Notes: generated by a model from the sequence alone, not told the origin. 9,396 nucleotides of DNA from an uncultured bacterium (GCA_938048925.1 CALITV010000124.1:1-9396), one strand, 5' to 3'. Positions 1-7,079 are shown, counted from the first letter of the stretch. A program made the numbers and translations.

Positions 1-1
1 C

Positions 2-3000
2 ACTCAGTACAATTGTAGCGATCCTTCGGCGGTTGCGATCACCATCCAGTGGACGAGCGGCGACACCGTAGCCACCCTCGTTCCGGCGGCCACGCTTGTT
101 CCCGACAGTGACTACACCGTCGTCGTTTCGAAGGACATCGAGGATATCGACGGAAGACACCTGACTGGGTTCTACACCGCGACCTTCCATACCGGCACTG
201 CCGGCCTCCTCCTCTATGTGGTTGCCCACAACACCGATCGGCTCGACCTCTTGACGGTGGAGGCGCACTTCCGGGAGGATGTTGATACTGCTTCGGTCAC
301 CAGCGGCACCTTCTATGTCACCTACGAAAACGAGTTCGGCGGAACCACCGTGGTGCCGGGAAACATCTCGTGGAACGCCGGGTGCGATACCGACACGAAT
401 GTGGGGTGCACCGTTGCCACCTTTACCCCCGATTTGTACGCCCTCTATTCGTGTGGAGAAAAGGCATCCGATCCCCAGTATTCTTTGCCGCTCAATACCG
501 AATTCACAGTCCATGTTTCCACCTACATCCGCAACGCGAACTGGGATAACAACCCGCTCCATGTCGAAGCCATGGGCGGTAGCAACGAATTTCTCTACCA
601 GTTCAAGACACCGCCGAGTATCTCTATTCTGAGCGTCAAATACCGGAATGCGGTGGTGGGTCCAACGAATTTGAGCGGCGCCGACGAGGTGCCAGTCAAC
701 GCCGAGTTCATCATCTCCTTCCGCGAGAAGATAGATCCGACTTCGGCGAATGGAAACACCATCATGCTCGAAGACGACCGCGGCACCGATGGGATGGTGA
801 ACGCGGCGTCGTCGCAGTTCACCGTCATGAAGCGAGGAACCTTCCGTGCCGGCCGTGACGAAGGGAAACTGATAGAACTCTTTGGCGCCGATGCTGCGGA
901 CGGCATTTATGTCATCGAATCGGTTGGTGACGACCGCACGGTAACACTGTCGGGAGTTGTCTTCACCGAAACGGCGAACGATCTCAATTGGGCACGCTAC
1001 TGGAACCCTGCCGATCTCACGGTTACGGTCGAAAACGAGGACACCGAAATCCATGTTACCCATACCAAGCGGCTTATCCACCACAGCGACTATGCCGGAT
1101 TCCACGCGACGGTTACCGGCGGCTCGAATGTCGTTACGATACCGACGAACCTCAACAACTATCGCGTCGCCGCCTACCGTGATCTTGGTAAGTATGTGTT
1201 CCTCTACGGACTTCAGGGAGGTAACACTATCCGGGCGCTCATTACCGGGGTAGACGAGGGTGCCAACACTCTCTCTACCGATATCACCTTCGCCATCAGC
1301 GAAAGCGACATCAGATGGCGCATCACCGATGACCGCGATTATCACCGGTTGATCATCAAGGGACGCACCTATCGCACCACCACCGACTTCCTGCGCGCCG
1401 CTAATGGAAACACCTTCGCTGGCATCTCGCGCTACCTCTTCGTTACCAGCCCCGAGACACACATCCGCTTCTCGCCGGAAGCACACCAGACCAATGTCCT
1501 CGAGAATCCGGTGGTACTGTTCTCGCGTCCCATCTATCGCGATAGCGTGTCGCAGGAAACGCTCTATCTCGAACAGGGCGGAGAAATCAATGTGTCGCTG
1601 ACCGCGATGCAGTCGGCTTATCCAACCAGCCTCATGGTAATACCGATGCCGGCGCTCGTGAACGGAACGACGACGGCATATCTCTATGTCACCGAAGGAG
1701 TCTGGGACTACCGCGGCAACCCGGTCATCGCCGCTTCACACTACTGGAGTGAGATCGGCAACGCCCCGGCGACCACCGCGATTACGCCGAATGTCGCGCT
1801 CAATATCACCCCGGCAGGCGGTGCGACGGTGAAAGGCGACCAGCATTTCGTCATCAAATGGCCCGATGGCGGCCCAAACCACAAATACACCATGGCGCCG
1901 GCAAGTATCAATGCTGACTCGGTCTATCTCGACCAGATCAACAAAAGCGGATCCAACGGATCCGTCACCGCCGCCAGCGCCGTTTTCACCGTTGGGACGG
2001 CGGGAACATTCACCGCCGGCGACGAAGGAAAGATCATCGAAACGAGCGGATCGGGCACTGCGGGCAACAATGGTCGCCGCACCATTGTGACGGTAACCAG
2101 TGACACGACGGTTACCCTCGATGCTCCGTTTGTCGCGACCCAGAGCGGTCTTGTGTGGACACTCATTGACCCGATACCGTTCTCGCTCTCGTTCGTGCCG
2201 GAACAAACCAACAATGTCGCCGAGATATACCCAACCCGCTTTATTCGGTCGGGCGCCGGCGCGTTGCGACTTACCATTCGCAAGAATCAAATCGCAAACA
2301 TCTACACCATCGCCTCGACCGATCCCAACACCGTGGTAAACTACACCGTCGAGACGGCAGGACCGAATGTGACCGCTGCCTATGGCCAAAATGAAATGGG
2401 GGCCTGGATAGCGCTCTCGGGTGCTACCGGGCTTATGGCAACGACACAACTGATCGTTTCCTTCAACGAGACGGTAGACCCCGCGTCATTCGTGATGGGC
2501 GGCACCGTAGAGCTTACCAATAGCGCAGGAACGGTGATAGGTGCTGCCATCAGCGTACATAATACGATGGTAATCATCAAACCAAGCCTTCCTCTGGCCG
2601 CATCTGGCAATCCCTACACGCTGACGATCAGCGGAATCACCGATACCGCCGGCAATGGGTTGGGTGTTCCCCATACCGTATCGTTTGAGGTCGAAGAGGT
2701 GGCGCCGACGATCGTGTCGGTCAAGCCAGATCATTTCGCTACCGGCGTCAGTGTCGGTGCAGCAGTCAAGGTCCGCTTTAGTGAACCTCTGAGCATGGGC
2801 ACGGTCAGCCGGAGTACGGTCGCGACTGAAGGTTCGTTCCGAGTGACGCGCGCTACGCCGCCTGCCTGCGGTTCCGACGCCGAGGACGATGTGTTCGGAT
2901 GTCTCGCCTTCGACGCCTCTTTCCGTCGCATCACCTTTGTTCCGCTGCCGAACGACCTGCACGATGACACCTTCTATACGATTGCTATCGCGGGAACGGT

Positions 3001-3385
3001 TGCCGATCTTGCCGGTAATCCGCTCGGCGCCGATTTCACCAGCGCCTTCGATACCATGGGCGGTGACAACGCGGGTCCGATGCCGCTGTGCGCCGACATT
3101 GATCTTGCCGGTGGTAAGGTGATAGACATCTACTTCTCCGAGGCAATAGATGTTCTGTCTGCCGACGAGGCCACTATCTTCATATACGAAGTGGCGACTG
3201 GTGTGGTGCTACCGGGAGTTTTCGCCGCCGAAACGGTGGATGGCTTTCCGGTCATTCGGTTCACTGCCGCAGCGAATTTTGGTCCCGGTGTGAGATACGG
3301 AGTCATTGTGACAAAGGGTGTTATGGGTGCCGACGGCACCCCGCTCGTCGAGGAGTTCCGCACCTTCTTCACCGGAACTCTGTAG
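2..3385 (+). CDS. Giant exported Big_5/SbsA-type Ig-like repeat protein (5' partial)
   Basis: The frame is open from base 2, so the start lies upstream; the GTG at 218 is only an internal valine codon. 1127 residues are visible. The protein is a chain of bacterial Ig-like (Big_5-type) domains, recognisable by the repeated turn that ends each domain: DIDG (residue 48), DNNPL (182), DYRGNP (569), DTAGN (881), DLAGNPLG (1002) and GADGTPL (1109). Each is preceded by strands such as VSFNETVDP or VRFSEPL. Two short cysteine hairpins (C128/C136 and C956/C967) occupy similar places in two domains and suggest an oxidising, extracytoplasmic location. Three divergent ~70-residue modules interrupt the Ig domains. 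The C-terminus (EEFRTFFTGTL) has no LPXTG, TM anchor or obvious T9SS signal. Such proteins are usually surface or matrix components; ligand and function are unknown. Confidence is high for the fold family and low for the role. Confidence 0.88.
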   Translation, partial: TQYNCSDPSAVAITIQWTSGDTVATLVPAATLVPDSDYTVVVSKDIEDIDGRHLTGFYTATFHTGTAGLLLYVVAHNTDRLDLLTVEAHFREDVDTASVTSGTFYVTYENEFGGTTVVPGNISWNAGCDTDTNVGCTVATFTPDLYALYSCGEKASDPQYSLPLNTEFTVHVSTYIRNANWDNNPLHVEAMGGSNEFLYQFKTPPSISILSVKYRNAVVGPTNLSGADEVPVNAEFIISFREKIDPTSANGNTIMLEDDRGTDGMVNAASSQFTVMKRGTFRAGRDEGKLIELFGADAADGIYVIESVGDDRTVTLSGVVFTETANDLNWARYWNPADLTVTVENEDTEIHVTHTKRLIHHSDYAGFHATVTGGSNVVTIPTNLNNYRVAAYRDLGKYVFLYGLQGGNTIRALITGVDEGANTLSTDITFAISESDIRWRITDDRDYHRLIIKGRTYRTTTDFLRAANGNTFAGISRYLFVTSPETHIRFSPEAHQTNVLENPVVLFSRPIYRDSVSQETLYLEQGGEINVSLTAMQSAYPTSLMVIPMPALVNGTTTAYLYVTEGVWDYRGNPVIAASHYWSEIGNAPATTAITPNVALNITPAGGATVKGDQHFVIKWPDGGPNHKYTMAPASINADSVYLDQINKSGSNGSVTAASAVFTVGTAGTFTAGDEGKIIETSGSGTAGNNGRRTIVTVTSDTTVTLDAPFVATQSGLVWTLIDPIPFSLSFVPEQTNNVAEIYPTRFIRSGAGALRLTIRKNQIANIYTIASTDPNTVVNYTVETAGPNVTAAYGQNEMGAWIALSGATGLMATTQLIVSFNETVDPASFVMGGTVELTNSAGTVIGAAISVHNTMVIIKPSLPLAASGNPYTLTISGITDTAGNGLGVPHTVSFEVEEVAPTIVSVKPDHFATGVSVGAAVKVRFSEPLSMGTVSRSTVATEGSFRVTRATPPACGSDAEDDVFGCLAFDASFRRITFVPLPNDLHDDTFYTIAIAGTVADLAGNPLGADFTSAFDTMGGDNAGPMPLCADIDLAGGKVIDIYFSEAIDVLSADEATIFIYEVATGVVLPGVFAAETVDGFPVIRFTAAANFGPGVRYGVIVTKGVMGADGTPLVEEFRTFFTGTL
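788..1000 (+). repeat. Inserted module, copy A (protein-level repeat)
   Basis: Residues 263-333 of the large Ig-like protein. Shared features with copy C are, in order, AAS, FTV, GTF, an AG-DEGK block, IE, a G/A-rich turn, TVTL and a closing L-W. It follows the Ig strand ending TIMLEDD and precedes the strand LTVTVENED, so it appears to be spliced into an Ig domain. Similarity is at protein level only; the DNA of the copies has diverged, so the duplication is old. Confidence 0.6.
1100..1330 (+). repeat. Inserted module, copy B (divergent)
   Basis: Residues 367-443 of the large Ig-like protein. It keeps the order of copies A and C: a start resembling ATVTGGSNVVT, then D-x-GK followed by hydrophobics and G, an ITGV-type strand, and a close of the form I-R-W-R-I-T-D. 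It is the least conserved copy, aligned by spacing and the terminal tryptophan. Confidence 0.45.
1955..2170 (+). repeat. Inserted module, copy C (protein-level repeat)
   Basis: Residues 652-723 of the large Ig-like protein. It is the clearest copy: GSVTAAS, FTV, GTF, AGDEGK, an SGSGTAG turn, TVTLD, and a closing L-V-W-T-L-I-D. It lies between the Ig strands DSVYLDQ and IPFSLSF, the same relative place as copy A. The F-x-x-x-DxGK...G...TVTL...W pattern resembles strand motifs I associate with phage tail or pectate-lyase-like surface proteins; that resemblance is from memory and untested. Confidence 0.6.
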
Positions 3386-3408
3386 AGATCGGAGCTGTTT
3401 TTTCAAAG

Positions 3409-3442
3409 ATCGGGTGGTCCTTCGGGGCCGCCCGATTTTTTT
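3409..3442 (+). terminator. Intrinsic terminator of the Ig-like protein gene
   Basis: A 12-bp stem (3409-3420 with 3425-3436, two G-T wobbles) is closed by a TTCG loop at 3421-3424 flanked by C and G, the very stable cUUCGg tetraloop. A seven-T run (3436-3442) follows. It starts 24 nt after the stop codon at 3383-3385. On the minus strand the same hairpin is followed by CTTTG rather than a T run, so it is a weaker terminator for the convergent barrel gene. Confidence 0.9.
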
Positions 3443-3448
3443 CGAGGA

Positions 3449-4444
3449 TTAAAACACGAACCGGAACATGACGCCGGCAAGGTGCTGGTCATAAGAGAGA
3501 TCGGTATAATCGCTCGATTCGGCTCCTATCGAGGAAAAAGCGCGTTGATATTGATAGTATCCGAGGATCGAGAAAACATCGGTGAAGCGATATTCGAGCG
3601 TGGTCCCAAGACGCAGGTTATGGTCTATCCGGCGCTTGATATAGGTTTCTCGAGCAAGTGTCCAACGATCGTCGGCAAGATAATAGGAGACCCCGTAGCG
3701 CCCCAATATCTCAGCGCTGAAGTCACGGAAAAAGATCTTTCCCTTGAGGCGGACATAGGTCTCGGAAAAACCGTGCTGAGACCACACGGTCGGCTCTTGG
3801 GGAACGAAGGGGGCCAAGAACTCCTCTCCAAAAAAGAAGAGTCGTTCGCCTGCGCCAAGAGAAATGCAACTTGGATTCTCGGCGACCGGATAGAGATAAA
3901 TGCCGGTTTCGAAGCGCCCCCCGGGAGCGGTGAAGTAGTCATACAGGGAAGCGAGGCCGACTGTATAGGCGAAAGAAGCGGAGAGGTAATACGATAAGGC
4001 GGGATCGGTATACCAAAAGAGGTTGAAGAAAAGTTGAGGGTCAACGGTGCGGTTCTCAAAGCCGACCAAGAGATGTCCCGTTTCGATACCGTACTCGATG
4101 TCCACATCATCGAGTTCATGCGAAAACGAAAAAGTCAGTGAATGATACCAAAACGATAGGGAAGTATCGGTCGGTGTAATGGTCGTGAACAACGAGTATT
4201 CTATCGTAGCAAGGTCGTTGAGCGCCACATCGAGCAGGGCATCAAGATCAACGCCGAAGGCACGGTTCGATCGGGTTGAACGCCCCAATGTTGCCAATTC
4301 TTCCGAGGAGAGGAGTCCCGCATTGGTGTTGTAGGAGCCTCCTACCGAGATGTCCCCTTCGAGTGAAACGGCGAAAAGCACCGAAGAGAAAAAGAAGAGA
4401 ATCCCCAGCCCTAGGGAAAACCGTATCGGTGGGCGGAACGGCAT
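3449..4444 (-). CDS. Predicted outer-membrane beta-barrel protein
   Basis: 331 residues. Residues 1-25 form a Sec signal peptide: arginines at 4 and 8, a hydrophobic core around LGLGILFFF, and a likely cut after A25 (SVLFA). The mature part is rich in aromatic residues in alternating strand patterns (for example LSFWYHSLTFSFSHE and VSYYLADDR), and ends in VMFRFVF. A C-terminal phenylalanine preceded by alternating aromatics is the usual recognition signal for the BAM complex, so I read it as an outer-membrane barrel. No specific family is recognised; transport, adhesion and structural roles are all possible. It is the last gene of the sigma-factor unit, 13 nt after the charged-protein stop, with a modest GAGGA ribosome site about 10 nt from the ATG. 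It converges on the large Ig-like gene. Confidence 0.8.
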   Translation of the reverse strand: MPFRPPIRFSLGLGILFFFSSVLFAVSLEGDISVGGSYNTNAGLLSSEELATLGRSTRSNRAFGVDLDALLDVALNDLATIEYSLFTTITPTDTSLSFWYHSLTFSFSHELDDVDIEYGIETGHLLVGFENRTVDPQLFFNLFWYTDPALSYYLSASFAYTVGLASLYDYFTAPGGRFETGIYLYPVAENPSCISLGAGERLFFFGEEFLAPFVPQEPTVWSQHGFSETYVRLKGKIFFRDFSAEILGRYGVSYYLADDRWTLARETYIKRRIDHNLRLGTTLEYRFTDVFSILGYYQYQRAFSSIGAESSDYTDLSYDQHLAGVMFRFVF

Positions 4445-4457
4445 GATGATTCAGTCC

Positions 4458-4730
4458 TCAGCGGTGTTCGCGGTGCTCCTTACGCATCTCACGGCGCTGT
4501 TCTTTTTTCTGCTCGCGTTTTTCCTCTTTTTCGTCGCGTTTGCGCGATTTTTTCATCTCGCGATGCTGGTCTTTCTTCTCTTCCTGTTTCTGGAAGCGTG
4601 CCTCCCAATCGGGAACCTCGCGGCCCGGTTCCACCTCGGTCGAAGGGGTCACTGGCACCGGTTCGCTCGCCGCGAGCGGCAGAAGCGGCAAAAAGAGGGA
4701 TAAAAATATGATGAGCATAAGGCTACGCAT
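4458..4730 (-). CDS. Small exported protein with a highly charged helical tail
   Basis: 90 residues; no family recognised. Residues 1-21 are a classical signal peptide (MRSLM, then a Leu/Ile/Phe/Pro core, then LAAS) with no lipobox cysteine, so export to the periplasm is expected. After a short proline-rich linker (about 22-42), residues from about 45 to 90 are almost entirely E, K, R, D, Q and H with no glycine or proline. That composition suggests a long single alpha helix or a charged coiled coil. The ATG lies inside the end of the anti-sigma gene (8-nt overlap) and has an ideal AAGGAGG at 4737-4743, six nt upstream. The strong ribosome site, signal peptide and conserved frame make a real gene likely despite low complexity. 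The role is unknown; a periplasmic partner of the anti-sigma factor or the barrel is an inference from position. Confidence 0.75.
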   Translation of the reverse strand: MRSLMLIIFLSLFLPLLPLAASEPVPVTPSTEVEPGREVPDWEARFQKQEEKKDQHREMKKSRKRDEKEEKREQKKEQRREMRKEHREHR

Positions 4731-5361
4731 GAGAGTCCTCCTTGGCGACGAGCGTCACCACCTGTTCGAGGGTGGTTCCGTTGAAGTGGGCGTGCGCCCG
4801 GATGGTTCGTTCACCGGCTGTTTCGACTGTCACGACGATCGGTATCTCGTTGCGACCTGCGGTAAGCGATCCTTCCCACGCCAGTTCGCGCCGCGCGGCG
4901 ATATCGGGATCGTTTGCGCGGAAGCGAACGCCCTCGTCGAGTACGATGGTGAAACGCACCTGAGCGATATCTTTCTCCGACTCGTACACGAGGCGGATGG
5001 TGACCGGCTCACCGCGCTGAACCACGGTTTTCGCGGCGACCACCGGTGGGGGTGGGATGATTCGTTCGGCAGTTGTCTCCTGCGGTGGCGCCGATGTGGC
5101 ATTCCGGAGCGCCGACCGCGACTCACCGACGATGACGCCCACGAGGAACACGATTGCAAAGGCGCCCGCCACGAAAGACCACCGCAGAAGGAATCGCCAA
5201 TCAATTTTCGGCTGAGTCCGGGGTCTTTCTGCCGCTACCTCGACGAGACGGCGGTGGAGCGTGTTTTCGAAATCATCGGGAAGCGGTTTGCGCGGGAATT
5301 TTTCGAGAGAAAGGAGGTCGGCGACGAGCCGTTCCGCCTGATTTTTTCGTTCGTCTTTCAT
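4723..5361 (-). CDS. Putative membrane anti-sigma factor with a periplasmic Ig-like domain
   Basis: 212 residues. Residues 1-55 are cytoplasmic, charged and helical, with an LPDDFENTLHRRL segment like those in anti-sigma factors encoded beside ECF sigma genes. One TM segment spans about 58-79. After a proline-rich linker (about 90-106), residues 107-207 look like a beta-sandwich of CARDB/Ig type: alternating strands VTIRLVYESEKD, VRFTIVLDEG, EIPIVVTVETAG and TIRAHAHF. The cytoplasmic part lacks the HxxxCxxC zinc anti-sigma motif and has no cysteine at all. The assignment therefore rests on topology and on position, 11 nt after an ECF sigma gene. The start is well fixed by AAGGAGG at 5368-5374, which overlaps the sigma stop codon. 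In the usual model it would hold the sigma factor at the membrane and release it on an envelope signal. An unrelated membrane protein remains possible. Confidence 0.7.
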   Translation of the reverse strand: MKDERKNQAERLVADLLSLEKFPRKPLPDDFENTLHRRLVEVAAERPRTQPKIDWRFLLRWSFVAGAFAIVFLVGVIVGESRSALRNATSAPPQETTAERIIPPPPVVAAKTVVQRGEPVTIRLVYESEKDIAQVRFTIVLDEGVRFRANDPDIAARRELAWEGSLTAGRNEIPIVVTVETAGERTIRAHAHFNGTTLEQVVTLVAKEDSHA

Positions 5362-5372
5362 ACCCGACCTCC

Positions 5373-5996
5373 TTATTCTGTAGGACGCAGGCAGTGTGCC
5401 AAAAGTTCCCGTTCCTTCTCTGCCAGTGCGACAAGCCGTTCCCGCGCCCGTGCCAGGCGGCTTTTCAGCGAGCCGATCGGGATATCGAGATAGTCGGCTG
5501 CCTCTTCGTAGGAAAGTTCCATGAGTTCGACCAAAATAACGGCATCGGCAAATATCTCCGGCAGCGATGCGATCATCCGCCAGAGGAGCCGCCGGCGCTC
5601 TTCGGCGAGCACCGTCTCTTCGGGAGTCGAGTCGGCTGCCGACAGGTGAGATGCCTGCTCGAGTGGCACCGGTTCGCCGTGACTTCGCCGAAGATGGTCG
5701 GTGTACTCGTTACGGATGATACGCCAAAGCCACGAGGAAAAACTCGACTTCCCCTCGAACCGGTTGATGGCGAGAAACGCTTTTATGAGCGCCTCCTGCA
5801 ACAAATCGGCCGCTTCTGCCTCATTTCCGCGGGTTATGCCGAGCGCAAAGCGGTAGAGCGTGTCGTAATGGCGCCGGACAAGTTCCTCGAAGGCGCCCAC
5901 ATCGCCTCGACGCGCAGCACCAACCAGTGTGCGATCGTCAGCGGAAGATTTTCCCATGAGCAGCAGATCTCCTTCGTCGGCGGCGGAACGGCTCAT
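5373..5996 (-). CDS. ECF-type RNA polymerase sigma factor (sigma-70 family)
   Basis: 207 residues from the ATG at 5996. Region 2 spans about 32-103 and includes DLLQEALIKAF, the usual D-x-x-Q-E/D-x-F core-binding helix, then FSSWLWRIIRNEYTDHLRR for -10 recognition. Region 4 spans about 132-190, with a helix-turn-helix around SYEEAADYLDIPIGSLKSRL that reads the -35 element. There is no region 1 or 3, as expected for ECF factors. The ATG overlaps the stop of the upstream gene as ATGA (5993-5996), suggesting coupling. An alternative ATG at 5957 (194 residues) has a GAAGGAG ribosome site 11 nt upstream and would start closer to the family's usual N-terminus; either is possible. Target promoters are not identifiable here, and no typical GGAAC-type ECF promoter was seen upstream of the unit. 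Confidence 0.93.
   Translation of the reverse strand: MSRSAADEGDLLLMGKSSADDRTLVGAARRGDVGAFEELVRRHYDTLYRFALGITRGNEAEAADLLQEALIKAFLAINRFEGKSSFSSWLWRIIRNEYTDHLRRSHGEPVPLEQASHLSAADSTPEETVLAEERRRLLWRMIASLPEIFADAVILVELMELSYEEAADYLDIPIGSLKSRLARARERLVALAEKERELLAHCLRPTE
5968..5975 (-). promoter_or_regulatory. Ribosome binding site favouring the internal ECF start at 5957
   Basis: GAAGGAGA on the minus strand, 11 nt from the ATG at 5957. The outer ATG at 5996 has only a pyrimidine-rich CTCTCCTCC upstream and would depend on coupling through the ATGA overlap. Two translation products, or a start at 5957, are both plausible. Confidence 0.45.
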
Positions 5997-7072
5997 TCGG
6001 AGGAGAGGACGAACGGTATCGTTACTTCGGTTACCGTGCCGTTGAATTCAGGGAACACCCATTTTTTCTTTATGAGATCCTTGACGCACCGCTCGAGGTT
6101 GGTCCCTTTGAATTTCTGCGTGTTGGTCTCGACCTTGGCGACGCGGCCGTTTCCCAGCACCGAAAGCGTTACTTCGAGTTTTCCCGAAAGCGAAGCGTCG
6201 AGTTTCAATGATTTATTGTAACAGTAAGCGATGGTGGAATTCGAATGCTCTTTGACGACCGCGGCGACCTGTTTCGAGGAGAGTTCGTCGGGAAGCGCCG
6301 CCATCTTCGCAGCATTGTCCTTCACGACGGTGTTCTTCGATCCGCTGTAGCCGGTTTTCGCGAGGAGCGACCGACGAAACTGTTCGACCTCTTCATCAGA
6401 GACTTTGTCAAAGAGACTCACCGGTTTTTTCTTTTCTTCCGTTGTCTCTGTGCCGACTGCGGTCTTCTGTTTTTTTTCGGCCTCTTCTTCAGCCCTCATC
6501 TCGGCGAGCACCTCGGCGAGCAGATCCTTTTCCTTCTTTTTTTCAACCTTTTGGACGGTTATCCCCTTTACCTCGTCGATCCGCGTGACCCCCGAAGCCA
6601 TACGGACTTTCTCGATGTCTATCGTCTCTTCTGGGATTTTTTCTACAATGGCTCCGAGAAGTTGTTGCCCCTCTTTGGTGTAGAAGAGCGTATAGAGAAA
6701 CTTGACGGCAGAAGCGATCATGGCGATACAGGCGAAAACGGTTACCGTCCAACGGAGCCACGGCGTATGGGAGAAAGCCAAGTGCTGTTTTTCCTTTTCG
6801 ACCTCGTCGAAGAGAGAGCGCATTTTTTTCCGTTCGAGTGACTCGTCATCGGTTCCCATTGCCTTCTTGAGCGCTTCTTGCGCGATACGATCTCGTTCGG
6901 CGAGGACTTCGGCAAAATCCGGATAGTTGCCTGTCTTCACCCAATCGGTGAGCGCCGGTTCCCAGATGAGGGTGTTGCGGGAGATTTCCGCCTCGAGAAT
7001 CTTTTGGGCGATTTCTTCGAAGGTATAGATGTGTTCGTCGTTGACAAGCCGAAATTTTCGTTCGCTTTCCAT
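5993..7072 (-). CDS. GYF_2-TM-AgmX/PglI (TonB-like) C-terminal domain protein
   Basis: 359 residues from the ATG at 7072. I chose this start because GGAG lies seven nt upstream. The ATG at 7087 would sit only about 6 nt from the predicted transcription start. Residues 6-57 match a GYF_2 domain: FRLV, then TFEEIAQKI, TLIWEP and DWV with its second tryptophan. A charged helix follows, then one TM segment (about 107-130). A long E/K-rich periplasmic linker leads to an AgmX/PglI-type TonB-like domain at about 264-359: IAYCYNKSL, LSGKLEVTLSV, GNGRVAKVE, CVKDLIKKKWVFPEF and IPFVL. Cysteines 284 and 329 match the pair usual in that domain, suggesting a disulfide. TonB-like proteins link inner-membrane machinery to outer-membrane partners, but no ExbB/ExbD genes are in the window. 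It heads the ECF operon, and its last four bases overlap the sigma start. Confidence 0.82.
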   Translation of the reverse strand: MESERKFRLVNDEHIYTFEEIAQKILEAEISRNTLIWEPALTDWVKTGNYPDFAEVLAERDRIAQEALKKAMGTDDESLERKKMRSLFDEVEKEKQHLAFSHTPWLRWTVTVFACIAMIASAVKFLYTLFYTKEGQQLLGAIVEKIPEETIDIEKVRMASGVTRIDEVKGITVQKVEKKKEKDLLAEVLAEMRAEEEAEKKQKTAVGTETTEEKKKPVSLFDKVSDEEVEQFRRSLLAKTGYSGSKNTVVKDNAAKMAALPDELSSKQVAAVVKEHSNSTIAYCYNKSLKLDASLSGKLEVTLSVLGNGRVAKVETNTQKFKGTNLERCVKDLIKKKWVFPEFNGTVTEVTIPFVLSSE

Positions 7073-7079
7073 CGCGTTG

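Noticed and set aside
218..220. GTG at 218 as the start of the large Ig-like gene
   Set aside because: The frame is open and Ig-like from base 2, including a complete domain-ending strand before 218, and no ribosome site precedes the GTG.
1948..1964. Perfect inverted repeat CGGATCC-AAC-GGATCCG at the left edge of module C, considered as an insertion scar or recombination site
   Set aside because: It encodes a Gly/Ser/Asn linker in frame, no equivalent is seen at copies A or B, and a 7-bp arm can arise by chance in a linker.
1736..2449. 237-codon minus-strand open frame opposite the Ig-like gene
   Set aside because: It is antisense to continuous Ig-like coding sequence and its product is Arg/Gly-rich without domains.
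3398..3403. Six-T run just after the Ig-like gene stop, considered as a first terminator
   Set aside because: No stem-loop precedes it; the hairpin at 3409-3436 with its own T run is the convincing terminator.
5154..6221. Long plus-strand open frame antisense to the sigma, anti-sigma and GYF_2 genes
   Set aside because: It lies wholly opposite three genes with recognisable domains and ribosome sites, and its translation is Arg/Cys-rich with no domain pattern.
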